DNA of 64,000 bases from Streptomyces katrae (GTDB taxonomy: Bacteria > Actinomycetota > Actinomycetes > Streptomycetales > Streptomycetaceae): positions 186,001 through 250,000 of the forward strand of contig NZ_JNZY01000002.1 in the NCBI RefSeq assembly GCF_000717655.1. The letters are read 5' to 3'. Below, one piece after another: positions 53,028 through 61,166 of the stretch; within the stretch, counting starts at the first letter, position 1; every line of letters begins with the position of its first letter. The notes under the pieces are model-generated. The model ran no database searches. It had not been told where the DNA came from and worked only from the letters and a program-made list of their open reading frames with translations. Position numbers and translations under genes: made by a program.

Positions 53028-54047
53028 TTAGACCAGGCCCTCCTTCTGCAGGCCCGTGCAGCAGGTGTCCGTGATCAGCCGGGTCACCACGTACGGGTCC
53101 ACGTTCGCGTTCGGGCGGCGGTCCTCGATGTAGCCCTTGCCGTCCTTCTCCACCTGCCACGGGATGCGGACCGAGGCGCCGCGGTCGGAGACGCCGTAGC
53201 TGAACTCGTTCCACGGGGCGGTCTCGTGCAGACCCGTCAGACGCTCGTCGATGCCGGCGCCGTAGTTCTTGACGTGGTCCAGCGGCTTCGAGCCCTCGCC
53301 CAGCGACTCGCACGCGGTGATGATGGCGCGGTAGTCCTCGCGCATCGCCTTCGTGGAGAAGTTGGTGTGCGCGCCCGCCCCGTTCCAGTCTCCCTTCACC
53401 GGCTTCGGGTTCAGCGTCGCGGAGACGTTGAAGTCCTCGGCGGTGCGGTAGAGGAGCCAGCGCGCGATCCACAGCTGGTCGGAGACCTCCAGCGGGCCCA
53501 CGGGGCCGACCTGGAACTCCCACTGGCCGGGCATGACCTCGGCGTTGATGCCGGAGATGCTCAGGCCCGCCGCGAGGCAGTGGTCCAGGTGCTTCTCGAC
53601 GATCTCGCGGCCGAAGATCTCGTCCGAGCCGACACCGCAGTAGTAGCCGCCCTGCGCGGCCGGGAAGCCGCCCGCCGGGAAGCCGAGCGGCCGGATGCCG
53701 TCGAAGAAGGTGTACTCCTGCTCGATGCCGAAGATCGGCTCCTGGTCCGCGAACTGCTCGGCGATCGGACGCAGCAGGGCGCGGGTGTTCGACTCGTGCG
53801 GGGTCATGTCGATGTTCATGACCTCGCAGAGCACGAGGAGGTTGTCGCCGCCGCGGATCGGGTCCGGGCAGGAGAACACCGGCTGCAGCACGCGGTCGGA
53901 GGCGTGGCCCTCGGCCTGGTTGGTGCTCGATCCGTCGAAGCCCCAGACCGGCAGCGCGTCGCCGTCGGCCAGGATCTTCGTCTTGGAGCGCAGCTTCGCC
54001 GTCGGCTCGGTGCCGTCGATCCAGATGTACTCAGCCTTGTAGCTCAC
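53028..54047 (-). CDS. glnII: type II (eukaryotic-like) glutamine synthetase
   Basis: 339 residues, the usual GSII size. It makes glutamine from glutamate, ammonia and ATP. Signatures: LPVWGFDGSSTNQAEG near 35, FGIEQEYTFFDG near 105, GINAEVMPGQWEFQVGP near 163 and GAGAHTNFSTKAMR near 221. GSII is not adenylylated by GlnE. The GTG at 54047 follows GAAGGA with a 7-nt spacing. Upstream there is a GlnR-like box. The Gfo/Idh/MocA gene is divergent from it. Confidence 0.95.
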   Translation of the reverse strand: MSYKAEYIWIDGTEPTAKLRSKTKILADGDALPVWGFDGSSTNQAEGHASDRVLQPVFSCPDPIRGGDNLLVLCEVMNIDMTPHESNTRALLRPIAEQFADQEPIFGIEQEYTFFDGIRPLGFPAGGFPAAQGGYYCGVGSDEIFGREIVEKHLDHCLAAGLSISGINAEVMPGQWEFQVGPVGPLEVSDQLWIARWLLYRTAEDFNVSATLNPKPVKGDWNGAGAHTNFSTKAMREDYRAIITACESLGEGSKPLDHVKNYGAGIDERLTGLHETAPWNEFSYGVSDRGASVRIPWQVEKDGKGYIEDRRPNANVDPYVVTRLITDTCCTGLQKEGLV

Positions 54048-54197
54048 GGGCCCCATCCTTCGGTGCGTCGCTCCGTCGCAGACCCTGCGGGTGCTGCGTT
54101 GCGGGTGCTGCGGTCGTGGTGTTGCGATGTCGCTGCGGTGTCGACCGCAGCGTGCCCGCTCGCGATTTCTCTTCCGTTGCCCGGGTGTGAACCCCGT

Positions 54198-54212
54198 GTT
54201 ACCGAGGTTTAC
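54198..54212 (-). promoter_or_regulatory. GlnR-type box upstream of glnII
   Basis: On the minus strand the site reads GTAAAC-CTC-GGTAAC with further AC, close to the GTnAC/GaAAC half-sites of Streptomyces GlnR boxes. It lies about 150 bp upstream of the glnII start. glnII is a known GlnR target in S. coelicolor, so the position fits; exact spacing differs from the consensus. Confidence 0.5.
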
Positions 54213-54279
54213 TCCGCAGGTCGGGTGGGTTGTGCGGGTCGGTGGCAGCACACCCGTCCGAGTGGGGCAGACTGAGCAG

Positions 54280-55242
54280 GTGAGCATTTCGTACGATTTG
54301 ACCTCGGCCGCCGCCCCCACGGACTCCCCCCGCCTGCCGGACCGCCCCCGCGTCGGCCTGCTGGGTACCGGCCCCTGGGCCCACCGCACCCATGCCCCGG
54401 CCCTTGCCGCGCACGCCGCCGCCGAATCCGCCGGCTCCGAGTTCGCCGGAGTGTGGGGCCGCCGCCCCGAAGCCGCCGCCGAGCTGGCCGACGCGTACGG
54501 CGTGAAGGTGTACGAAGACCCCGACGCGCTGTTCGCCGACTGTGACGTCGTGGCCTTCGCCCTGCCGCCCGACGTACAGGCCCCGCTCGCGGTGCGCGCC
54601 GCCGCGGCGGGCTGCCAGCTGCTGCTCGACAAGCCCGTCGCCACGACCGTCGAGGACGCCCGGGCCGTGGCCGACGCCGTCGCCCGGCACGGCGTCGCCT
54701 CCGTCGTCTTCCTCACCCTGCGCTTCGCCGAGCCGGCCGCCGGCTGGGTCGCCGAGCAGGCCGGTCGCTCCGGCTGGTTCACCGCGAGCGCGCACTGGCT
54801 CGGCGCCGTCTTCCCGCCCGACGGCACGCCCAGCGCGTACGCCGCCTCGCCCTGGCGCAAGACCAAGGGCGGGCTCTGGGACGTCGGCCCGCACGCCCTG
54901 TCCGTCCTGATCCCGGTCCTGGGCGACGTCACGGCCGTCACCGCCAACCGCGGGCCCTCCGACGTGGTCCAGCTCGCGCTGCGCCACGCCTCGGGCGCCG
55001 CCAGCACCGCGGTGCTCAGCCTCGGTGCGCCGGCCGCGGCGGCCGGGGTGGGGCTGGAGCTGCGCGGGGCCGAGGGCGTGTTCTCGCTGCCCAACTGGTC
55101 CGACGTACCCGGCGCGTACGGCCGCGCCCTGGACGCGCTGCTCACCGCGGCCCGGACGGGGGTGCCGGACGCGCGCGACGCGGAGTTCGCGGCCAGGCTG
55201 ACGGAGATCCTGGCGGAGGCGGAGGCGCAGCTGCCGGCGTGA
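54280..55242 (+). CDS. Gfo/Idh/MocA family oxidoreductase
   Basis: 320 residues. An N-terminal Rossmann fold, VGLLGTGPWAHRTHAPAL (about residues 26-43), and the conserved LLDKPVATTVEDA near 117 (K of the EKP-type motif) identify the NAD(P)-dependent family. The C-terminal half includes GGLWDVGPHALSVL near 196, the usual catalytic-His region. The substrate, probably a sugar or polyol, is unknown. The GTG start is at 54280, with GAGCAG nearby. Confidence 0.85.
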   Translation: MSISYDLTSAAAPTDSPRLPDRPRVGLLGTGPWAHRTHAPALAAHAAAESAGSEFAGVWGRRPEAAAELADAYGVKVYEDPDALFADCDVVAFALPPDVQAPLAVRAAAAGCQLLLDKPVATTVEDARAVADAVARHGVASVVFLTLRFAEPAAGWVAEQAGRSGWFTASAHWLGAVFPPDGTPSAYAASPWRKTKGGLWDVGPHALSVLIPVLGDVTAVTANRGPSDVVQLALRHASGAASTAVLSLGAPAAAAGVGLELRGAEGVFSLPNWSDVPGAYGRALDALLTAARTGVPDARDAEFAARLTEILAEAEAQLPA

Positions 55243-55586
55243 GGGGGCGGGGCCGGGCGTCGGGCCGCGGCAGGCCCGGACCGGGGCGCCACTTGATGAC
55301 GGCGTTGGCCACGATGACGGCCAGTCCGATGGTCGAGTGGCCACGATCATCGGCCACTCGTTCCACAGTGCCCGCGAGAGGACCCGCCGGCGGTGGGCGG
55401 CGGAGCCGGCCTGATGTCCGGCCATGTGGTGAACGGCCATGCGCGAGTGCGGCCGCGCAGGCGGTGACCAGCACTCAGGTGGCGTCGTAGAACGGGGTGA
55501 ACGCGTCGCCCGCCTGATCGAGCGCGGCCGGCGGCGCAGACGCGAGCACGGTCCCGTTGACAGGGCGAGGCCGAGCCGTCCCGGGA
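55243..55586 (-). pseudogene. probable gene remnant, possibly DUF1772-like
   Basis: No intact gene. On the minus strand the translation near 55490-55556 (VNGTVLASAPPAALDQAGDAFTPFYDAT then stop) resembles the end region of DUF1772/anthrone-oxygenase-type membrane proteins, and IGLAVIVANAVIKW appears further along in another frame. A decayed neighbour of the MocR regulator is plausible. The frame is broken. Confidence 0.35.
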
Positions 55587-57086
55587 TCAGCACCCCGCCT
55601 CGCCTGCGCGGCTGAGCGCCTGCGCCAGTGCGTCCACCGCCCGGCCGAACGCCGCGTCCGGTGGCGCCGCGTAGCCCACCACCAGACCCTCCCTGCCCGC
55701 CCCGGCGGCGGCCGGGTGCCGGTATTCCGAGAGGCCGTCCAGTGCCAGGCCCGCCGCGCGGGCCGCCTCCAGAGCGGCGGCTTCCCTCCCCGGCGGGAGC
55801 TCCAGGACCGCGTGCAGCCCCGCCGAGATGCCCGTCACCCGCAACTCCGGCGCACGGGAGGCAAGTACGGAGACCAGCTGGTCGCGGCGGTCGCGGTAGC
55901 GGTGTCGCATGCGGCGGATGTGGCGGTCGTACCCACCGCACGCGATGAAGTCGGCCAGTGCCAGCTGGTCCAGGGCGCTCGCCCAGGACTCCCGCAGCCC
56001 CTTCGCCGCAAGGACCCGGTCGACCAGGTGGTCCGGCAGCACCAGCCAGCCCAGGCGGATGGCGGGGGAGAGGGACTTGCTCAGCGAGCCCGCGTAGACG
56101 ACGTGTCCGGGGTCCAGGCCCTGTACGGCGCCGACCGCCTTGCGGTCGTAGCGGAACTCCCCGTCGTAGTCGTCCTCCACGATCAGTCCGCCGGTCGTAC
56201 GGGCCCACTCCACGGCGGCGGCCCGCCGCGCCGGAAGCAGCCGGGAGCCCGTCGGGAACTGGTGCGCCGGAGTCAGCAGCAGGGTGCGGGCCCGGGCCGG
56301 GACCTCGTCCGGGCGGGCGCCGTCCTCGTCGACGGGGACGGGGTGCGGGCGGACCCCGGCCGCTTCGAGGATGCCGCGGTGGAACGGGAGTCCGTACTCC
56401 TCCACGGCCCAGTCGCGGGGCCGCAGCGACGCGAGGAGCCGCAGGCCGTTCGCGAAGCCGGAGCAGACCACGACGTTCTCCGGGCCGGTACGCACGCCGC
56501 GCGCCCGGGACAGGTACGCGGCCAGCTCCCGCCGCAGCTCCGGGCGGCCCCGGGGATCGCCGGGCCCGAAGGCCTCGGTGGGAGCCTCGGCGAGGGCCCG
56601 CCGGGCGCTCGCGGACCAGGCGCCCCGCGGGAAGGAGGCGGGGTCGGGCTTGCCCTGGAGCAGGTCGTGACGGGGACCCTCGGGGGCGGCCGGGGCCGGG
56701 GCGGCGGGCGCGGCGGCGATGGCCGCCCCCTCGGCGACCCGGGTCCCGGAGCCCTGCCGGGCGGTGAACCAGCCCTCGGCGACGAGCTCGGCGTAGGCGT
56801 CGGCGACGGCGTTGCGGGCCAGCCCCAGGTCGGCGGCCAGTGCCCGGTAGGGCGGCAGCCGGGTCCCACCGGCGAGCCGCCCGCTGCGCACGGCTTCGCG
56901 GAGGGCCTGCGCGAGGGCGGTACGCCGGGCGCCGTCCGGGGACAGCTCGAGATGCAGGTCGGTGCCGGTGCCGGTGCCGGTGCCGGCACCGGCGTCCGCC
57001 CCTGCGTCCGGGCCCGTGCCGCCGCCGGTTCCGGCGGTGGTGGTGCCGGACGCGGTGGCGGCGGTGGCCGTGTGGTCGGACGTCAT
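55587..57086 (-). CDS. pdxR: MocR/PdxR-type GntR regulator with aminotransferase domain
   Basis: 499 residues. A Gly/Thr/Ala-rich leader (1-45) precedes a GntR winged helix (LREAVRSGRLAGGTRLPPYRALAADLG near 62, VADAYAELVAEGWF). The rest is a fold type I aminotransferase domain with IVEDDYDGEF near 287 and SLSKSLSPAIRLGW near 315, where Lys binds PLP. Such regulators usually sense PLP or a PLP-linked metabolite, sometimes controlling pyridoxal synthesis, but in Streptomyces the target is often the divergent neighbour. Here no intact divergent partner is obvious. The assignment to PdxR function is not certain. Confidence 0.85.
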   Translation of the reverse strand: MTSDHTATAATASGTTTAGTGGGTGPDAGADAGAGTGTGTGTDLHLELSPDGARRTALAQALREAVRSGRLAGGTRLPPYRALAADLGLARNAVADAYAELVAEGWFTARQGSGTRVAEGAAIAAAPAAPAPAAPEGPRHDLLQGKPDPASFPRGAWSASARRALAEAPTEAFGPGDPRGRPELRRELAAYLSRARGVRTGPENVVVCSGFANGLRLLASLRPRDWAVEEYGLPFHRGILEAAGVRPHPVPVDEDGARPDEVPARARTLLLTPAHQFPTGSRLLPARRAAAVEWARTTGGLIVEDDYDGEFRYDRKAVGAVQGLDPGHVVYAGSLSKSLSPAIRLGWLVLPDHLVDRVLAAKGLRESWASALDQLALADFIACGGYDRHIRRMRHRYRDRRDQLVSVLASRAPELRVTGISAGLHAVLELPPGREAAALEAARAAGLALDGLSEYRHPAAAGAGREGLVVGYAAPPDAAFGRAVDALAQALSRAGEAGC

Positions 57087-57135
57087 ACCGGGAGCGTAGG
57101 CGGGCGCCCCTCCACCCTGTGCTGCCCGGCGGGTC

Positions 57136-57501
57136 TCAGCGGGACAGGGCCTCGCGGACCGCTTCCTCCGAGCGGCCGATGACCGCCGTGCCGTCCTCCG
57201 CCGTGATGATCGGGCGCTGGATGAGCTTCGGGTGCGCCGCCAGGTGGGCGATCCAGCGGCCCCGGGCCTCGTCCGTCTCCTCGCGCGGCAGGTCCCGTAC
57301 GCCGGTCTCCTTCGCGAGCGGGTCCGAGGTGCGCGTGATGTCCCACGGCTCCAGGCCGAGCCGGCCCAGGACCTCGCGGATCTCGTCCTCGGACGGCACG
57401 TCCTCCAGGTAGCGGCGCACGGTGTACTCGGCGCCCTCCGCGTCCAGCAGGGTCAGCGCGCTGCGGCACTTCGAACAGGCGGGATTGATCCAGATCTCCA
57501 T
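57136..57501 (-). CDS. ArsC/Spx-like thioredoxin-fold reductase
   Basis: 121 residues. IWINPACSKCRSAL at residues 3-16 carries a CxxC redox motif of the ArsC-like thioredoxin fold. KLIQRPIITAEDGTAVIGR near 92 is the typical cis-Pro and C-terminal part. YffB/ArsC-related proteins reduce arsenate or glutathione-linked substrates; no arsenic operon surrounds it, so arsenate reduction is not assumed. The ATG is at 57501. It is in line with the MocR gene, 50 bp away. Confidence 0.85.
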   Translation of the reverse strand: MEIWINPACSKCRSALTLLDAEGAEYTVRRYLEDVPSEDEIREVLGRLGLEPWDITRTSDPLAKETGVRDLPREETDEARGRWIAHLAAHPKLIQRPIITAEDGTAVIGRSEEAVREALSR

Positions 57502-57609
57502 GGGCCCACAGCCTAGTCAGAGCCTGTCTGGCCAGGGGCTTCTGTCAGTGGTCCCCGGTAAAATCGAGGGAGAACGACAGGAAGCCAACTACCGTTTGGG
57601 AGGCTGTAG

Positions 57610-57867
57610 ATGGCCACTGCCACGACCATGGGGCCCGTCAAGAAGAAGCCGCTGCCGGCGGGCCTGCCCCGCGAGTGGTACGAGAGCCACAACCGCCGTC
57701 TGAAGGCGATGCGGCTGGCGATATCCCTGCTCGACTCGGGGACGTACGACGCCCGTCGCGCCACCAACCGCAAGATCCGCACGATGGCCGTCCGCACGGG
57801 CATCCACCGCCCGTCGAACGTCACGTGCAAGATGGTCCGCGCCTTCATCATCAGCAACGGAGCCTGA
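57610..57867 (+). CDS. small basic hypothetical protein
   Basis: 85 residues, very Arg/Lys-rich (HNRRLKAMRLAISLLDSG, NRKIRTMAVRTGIHRPSNV). GGGAGG lies 6 nt before the ATG. It resembles small conserved Streptomyces proteins of unknown function that could bind DNA or RNA. It is monocistronic, and runs toward the SpoIIE-type phosphatase end, with 100 bp between. Confidence 0.68.
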   Translation: MATATTMGPVKKKPLPAGLPREWYESHNRRLKAMRLAISLLDSGTYDARRATNRKIRTMAVRTGIHRPSNVTCKMVRAFIISNGA

Positions 57868-57966
57868 GCAACCGACAGGGCCGGCGGTCGGACGCGTCGG
57901 GCAGAGCGTTCTCGGACGCTCTGCCCGACGACGCGACCGCGGCCCCGTGATCAGGACCGCCCCCGG

Positions 57967-59136
57967 TCATCGAGGGGCGCCCGCCCCGTCCGGGAGCGAC
58001 AGCACCAGGAGGGCCACGTCGTCGCGCGGGCCGCCGTCGGTGAACGCCACCAGGTCGTGCCACACCGCCTCGACCAGCCCGGCCGGATCCTCCGCCAGGA
58101 CCGGGATCCGGGCGGCCAGGGGGTAGAAGTCGCCCGCCGCATCGCGGGCCTCCGTCACCCCGTCCGTGTGTACGAGCAGCCGGTCGCCCGGGAGCAGCGG
58201 TACGTCGGCCACCACCGCGAGGTCCGCTCCGGCGAGCCCGAGCCCCAGCGGAGGGCCCGGTTCCACGGCCATCTCCGACACCGTGGCCGCCCGTAGCAGC
58301 AGCGCCGGGGGATGCCCGCACGAGACGATCCGTACGAGGTCCAGCCCGGGCGGGAACTCGAGCAGCAGCGCCGTCGCGAACAGCTCCGGATGCTCGACGC
58401 TCGCGCCGGCCTTGGCGTCCGTGGCGTCTGGGGCGGCCGGGCCCGTCGACCCGGCGGAGCCGGCCGGCCCCGCCGGCGCCGCCGTGTCCGCCAGCAGTCT
58501 GCGGTCCAGCCGGGCGGCCACCCCCGCGAGCTCCGGATCGTCCAGCACCCCCTCGCGGAAGGCGCCGAGCAGCGCCGCCACCGTGCCGACCGCCGCCAGG
58601 CCGTGCCCCTGCACGTCCCCGACCAGCGCCCGTACCCCGTACGGCCCGACCCGTACGTCGTACAGGTCGCCGCCCACCAGCGTGCCGCGCTGGGCGGCCC
58701 GGTACAGCCCGGCGCAACGCACCGGGCCGACCCGTTCCGGAACCGGCGGCAGCACCGCCAGCTGCGCCGCCTCCGCGACGGTCCGTACGCTGACCAGCTG
58801 CGCGTCGCGGCGCCGCCGGACCCAGGCGATCACCACGCTGAGCAGCGCGACCACGGCCACGGTGGCCAGGTCCGCGCCTTGGGCGTGCCCGATCCCGAGC
58901 GACGACACGCCGAGCAGCAGCAGCACGATCCCGGCGAAGACGGCGGTGCCGGCCGCGCCGTACGCGAAGGCCGCGACCGGGGGCAGTCCGGCCAGGAAGT
59001 AGCCCAGCTCGACGTCGCCCGGCGTGGCGGCCTGTGCGAGCACCAGCGCCACCAGCGCCACGGGGGGCGCGAGCCGCGCCCAGCGTGGTGGCGGCTTCCC
59101 GTGCAGCCAGCCAGGCTCCTCGCGTCGGCGTCTCAC
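57967..59136 (-). CDS. SpoIIE-type PP2C phosphatase with N-terminal membrane domain
   Basis: 389 residues from a GTG. Four short hydrophobic helices (about residues 22-105) are followed by a PP2C/SpoIIE domain: GLYRAAQRGTLVGGDLYDV near 145 (GGD metal motif), VGDVQGHGLAA near 173 (GDVxGHG) and GDRLLVHTDGVTEARD near 332. These serine/threonine phosphatases act on anti-sigma-factor antagonists and related partners. The partner protein is unknown. It is oriented opposite to the VIT transporter, whose start lies 90 bp away. Confidence 0.9.
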   Translation of the reverse strand: MRRRREEPGWLHGKPPPRWARLAPPVALVALVLAQAATPGDVELGYFLAGLPPVAAFAYGAAGTAVFAGIVLLLLGVSSLGIGHAQGADLATVAVVALLSVVIAWVRRRRDAQLVSVRTVAEAAQLAVLPPVPERVGPVRCAGLYRAAQRGTLVGGDLYDVRVGPYGVRALVGDVQGHGLAAVGTVAALLGAFREGVLDDPELAGVAARLDRRLLADTAAPAGPAGSAGSTGPAAPDATDAKAGASVEHPELFATALLLEFPPGLDLVRIVSCGHPPALLLRAATVSEMAVEPGPPLGLGLAGADLAVVADVPLLPGDRLLVHTDGVTEARDAAGDFYPLAARIPVLAEDPAGLVEAVWHDLVAFTDGGPRDDVALLVLSLPDGAGAPR

Positions 59137-59225
59137 CCCTCCACCCTGGTACCGGGGCCCGGGCCGCGCACGCCGGACCGGCCTGCCGGGTGGACCTGCG
59201 GGGTCCGGGCGCCGACAGTGGTCCC

Positions 59226-59927
59226 GTGACGCACACGGACGGGGTGGAGCAGAGCGCGGCGATCAGCACGCGGCTGAACTGGCTGCGGGCAGGGGTGCTC
59301 GGCGCGAACGACGGGATCATCTCCACGGCCGGCCTGGTGGTGGGCGTGGCCGGGGCCACCACCTCGCGGGCGTCGATCCTGGCGGCTGGGGTGGCCGGGC
59401 TCCTGGCGGGGTCGCTGTCGATGGCGGCGGGGGAGTACGTCTCGGTGAGCTCCCAGCGGGACTCGGAGCAGGCCGCGCTGGAGGCGGAGCGGCAGGAGCT
59501 GGCGCAGGAGCCCGAGGCGGAGCTGGCGGAACTGACCGAGCTGCTGGAGGGCAGGGGCCTGAGCCGGGAGCTGGCGCGGGAGGCGGCGGAGCAGCTGACG
59601 GAGCGGGACGCGCTGAAGGCGCACGCGCGGGTGGAGCTCGGGATCGACCCCGACGAGCTGGCCCATCCCTGGCACGCGGCGTTCGCGAGCCTGGTCGCGT
59701 TCACGGTGGGGGCGCTGCTCCCGCTGCTGGCGATCGTGCTGCCGGGGCCGTCGGAGCGGGTGCCGGTGACGGTGGCGGCGGTGCTGGCGGCGCTGACGCT
59801 GTGCGGGGTGATCAGCGCCCGCCTCGGCGGCGCACCTCCCCTCCGGGCCGTCCTGCGCAACGTCGCGGGCGGCGCCCTGGCCATGACGGTCACGTACGCG
59901 GTAGGCACCTGGCTGGGCACGACCTGA
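59226..59927 (+). CDS. VIT/CCC1 family transporter
   Basis: 233 residues. The family signature GVLGANDGIISTAGLVVGVAGA (about residues 22-43) and AGLLAGSLSMAAGEYVSVSSQ near 58 are present, giving two N-terminal helices, a charged cytosolic helix-rich loop (ERQELAQEPEAEL) and three further helices. VIT1/CCC1 proteins export iron or manganese from the cytosol. The GTG start at 59226 has no strong ribosome binding site. Confidence 0.9.
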   Translation: MTHTDGVEQSAAISTRLNWLRAGVLGANDGIISTAGLVVGVAGATTSRASILAAGVAGLLAGSLSMAAGEYVSVSSQRDSEQAALEAERQELAQEPEAELAELTELLEGRGLSRELAREAAEQLTERDALKAHARVELGIDPDELAHPWHAAFASLVAFTVGALLPLLAIVLPGPSERVPVTVAAVLAALTLCGVISARLGGAPPLRAVLRNVAGGALAMTVTYAVGTWLGTT

Positions 59928-60073
59928 CCCCGCCGCCGGCCTCGGACGCCGGCGACGGCGCCGCACCCGGACGGGTCCGGGCGGGGCCCGGGGAACGGGG
60001 GAAGGGCGGCGCGGGGAGGGAGTTCGCGCAGCGCCACGGGATGCACCGCGCAGCGGACCTGCATCATGGGCCC

Positions 60074-60967
60074 ATGCGTATCGCCATCACCGGCTCCACC
60101 GGCCTCATCGGCCAGGCCCTCGTACGGTCCCTGCGCGCAGACGGCCACGACGTGGTCCGCTTCGTGCGCCGCACGCCCGCCGCACCCGACGAATCGGCCT
60201 GGGACCCGCGGCGCGGGTACGTCGACCCCGCCGGGCTCGCCGGCTGCGGGGCCGTCGTCCACCTCGCCGGGGCCGGGGTCGGCGAACACCGGTGGACCGC
60301 CGCGTACAAGAAGGAGATCCGGGACAGCCGGGTGGCGGGAACCACCGCCCTGGCCCGGGCGATCGCCGCGCTCGATGCGCCCCCCGCCGTCTTCGTCTGC
60401 GGTTCCGCCATCGGCTACTACGGCGACACCGGCGACCGCGCCGTCGACGAGCACGCCCCGGCGGGGCAGGGCTTCCTGCCCGAGGTCTGCATCGAGTGGG
60501 AGGCGGCAGCCGCCCCCGCCCAGGAGGCCGGCGTACGGACGGTCTTCGCCCGGACCGGACTGGTGGTCGCCGCCGAGGGCGGGGCCTGGGGCAAGCTGTT
60601 CCCGATCTTCCGCGCCGGGATCGGCGGCCGGCTCGGCAACGGCCGGCAGTACTGGTCCTTCATCTCCCTGCACGACGAGATCGCCGCCCTGCGGCATGCC
60701 GTCGACACCCCGGAGCTGTCCGGCCCCGTCAACCTGACGGCCCCCGAGCCGCTGACCAACCGTGAGGTCACCGCCGCGATGGGCCGCGTACTGCACCGGC
60801 CGACGCTGTTCCCCGTACCGGCGCCCGCCCTGCGCGTGGTCCTGGGGGAGTTCGCCGGAGACGTTCTCGGCAGTCAGCGGGTACGGCCCGCCCGGCTGTT
60901 GGAGACGGGGTTCACGTTCCGGCACCCGGGCATCGACGAGGCGATCCGCGCCGCGCTCGCCCGCTAG
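60074..60967 (+). CDS. TIGR01777 family NAD-dependent epimerase-like protein
   Basis: 297 residues. IAITGSTGLIGQALVRSL at residues 3-20 is a classic GxxGxxG Rossmann site. The family-specific C-terminal half contains VNLTAPEPLTNREVTAAMGRVLHRP near 220. HLAGAGVGEHRWT near 65 and SAIGYYGDTGDR near 116 (Tyr of the SDR catalytic region) match the YfcH-like group. The substrate is unknown. The ATG lies after GGACCTGC without a strong ribosome binding site. Confidence 0.88.
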   Translation: MRIAITGSTGLIGQALVRSLRADGHDVVRFVRRTPAAPDESAWDPRRGYVDPAGLAGCGAVVHLAGAGVGEHRWTAAYKKEIRDSRVAGTTALARAIAALDAPPAVFVCGSAIGYYGDTGDRAVDEHAPAGQGFLPEVCIEWEAAAAPAQEAGVRTVFARTGLVVAAEGGAWGKLFPIFRAGIGGRLGNGRQYWSFISLHDEIAALRHAVDTPELSGPVNLTAPEPLTNREVTAAMGRVLHRPTLFPVPAPALRVVLGEFAGDVLGSQRVRPARLLETGFTFRHPGIDEAIRAALAR

Positions 60968-61166
60968 CCGCTCCGTCCCACCCCCACCGCGGCCCCCGGA
61001 CCTCGCCGCGGCGCGCGGCTCCGGCGCCGTGCGACCGGTCGTGACCCGGATGCGACCGGTGTGCGACCGGAGCCGGACGTAATACGGCACCGAACTCGGG
61101 TTCCCATCGAGCCCGTTGGGGGAAGGAGGACACCCACACAGCCGCGCCGACCTCGGGGAGGGGCAC

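Noticed and set aside
56940..57020. Repeated GGTGCCGG units near the start of the MocR gene
   Set aside because: They code for a Gly/Thr/Ala-rich leader of the protein; low-complexity coding, not a regulatory array.
57136..57501. Arsenic resistance gene
   Set aside because: Only a CxxC thioredoxin-fold protein is present; no arsenic transporter or regulator lies nearby.
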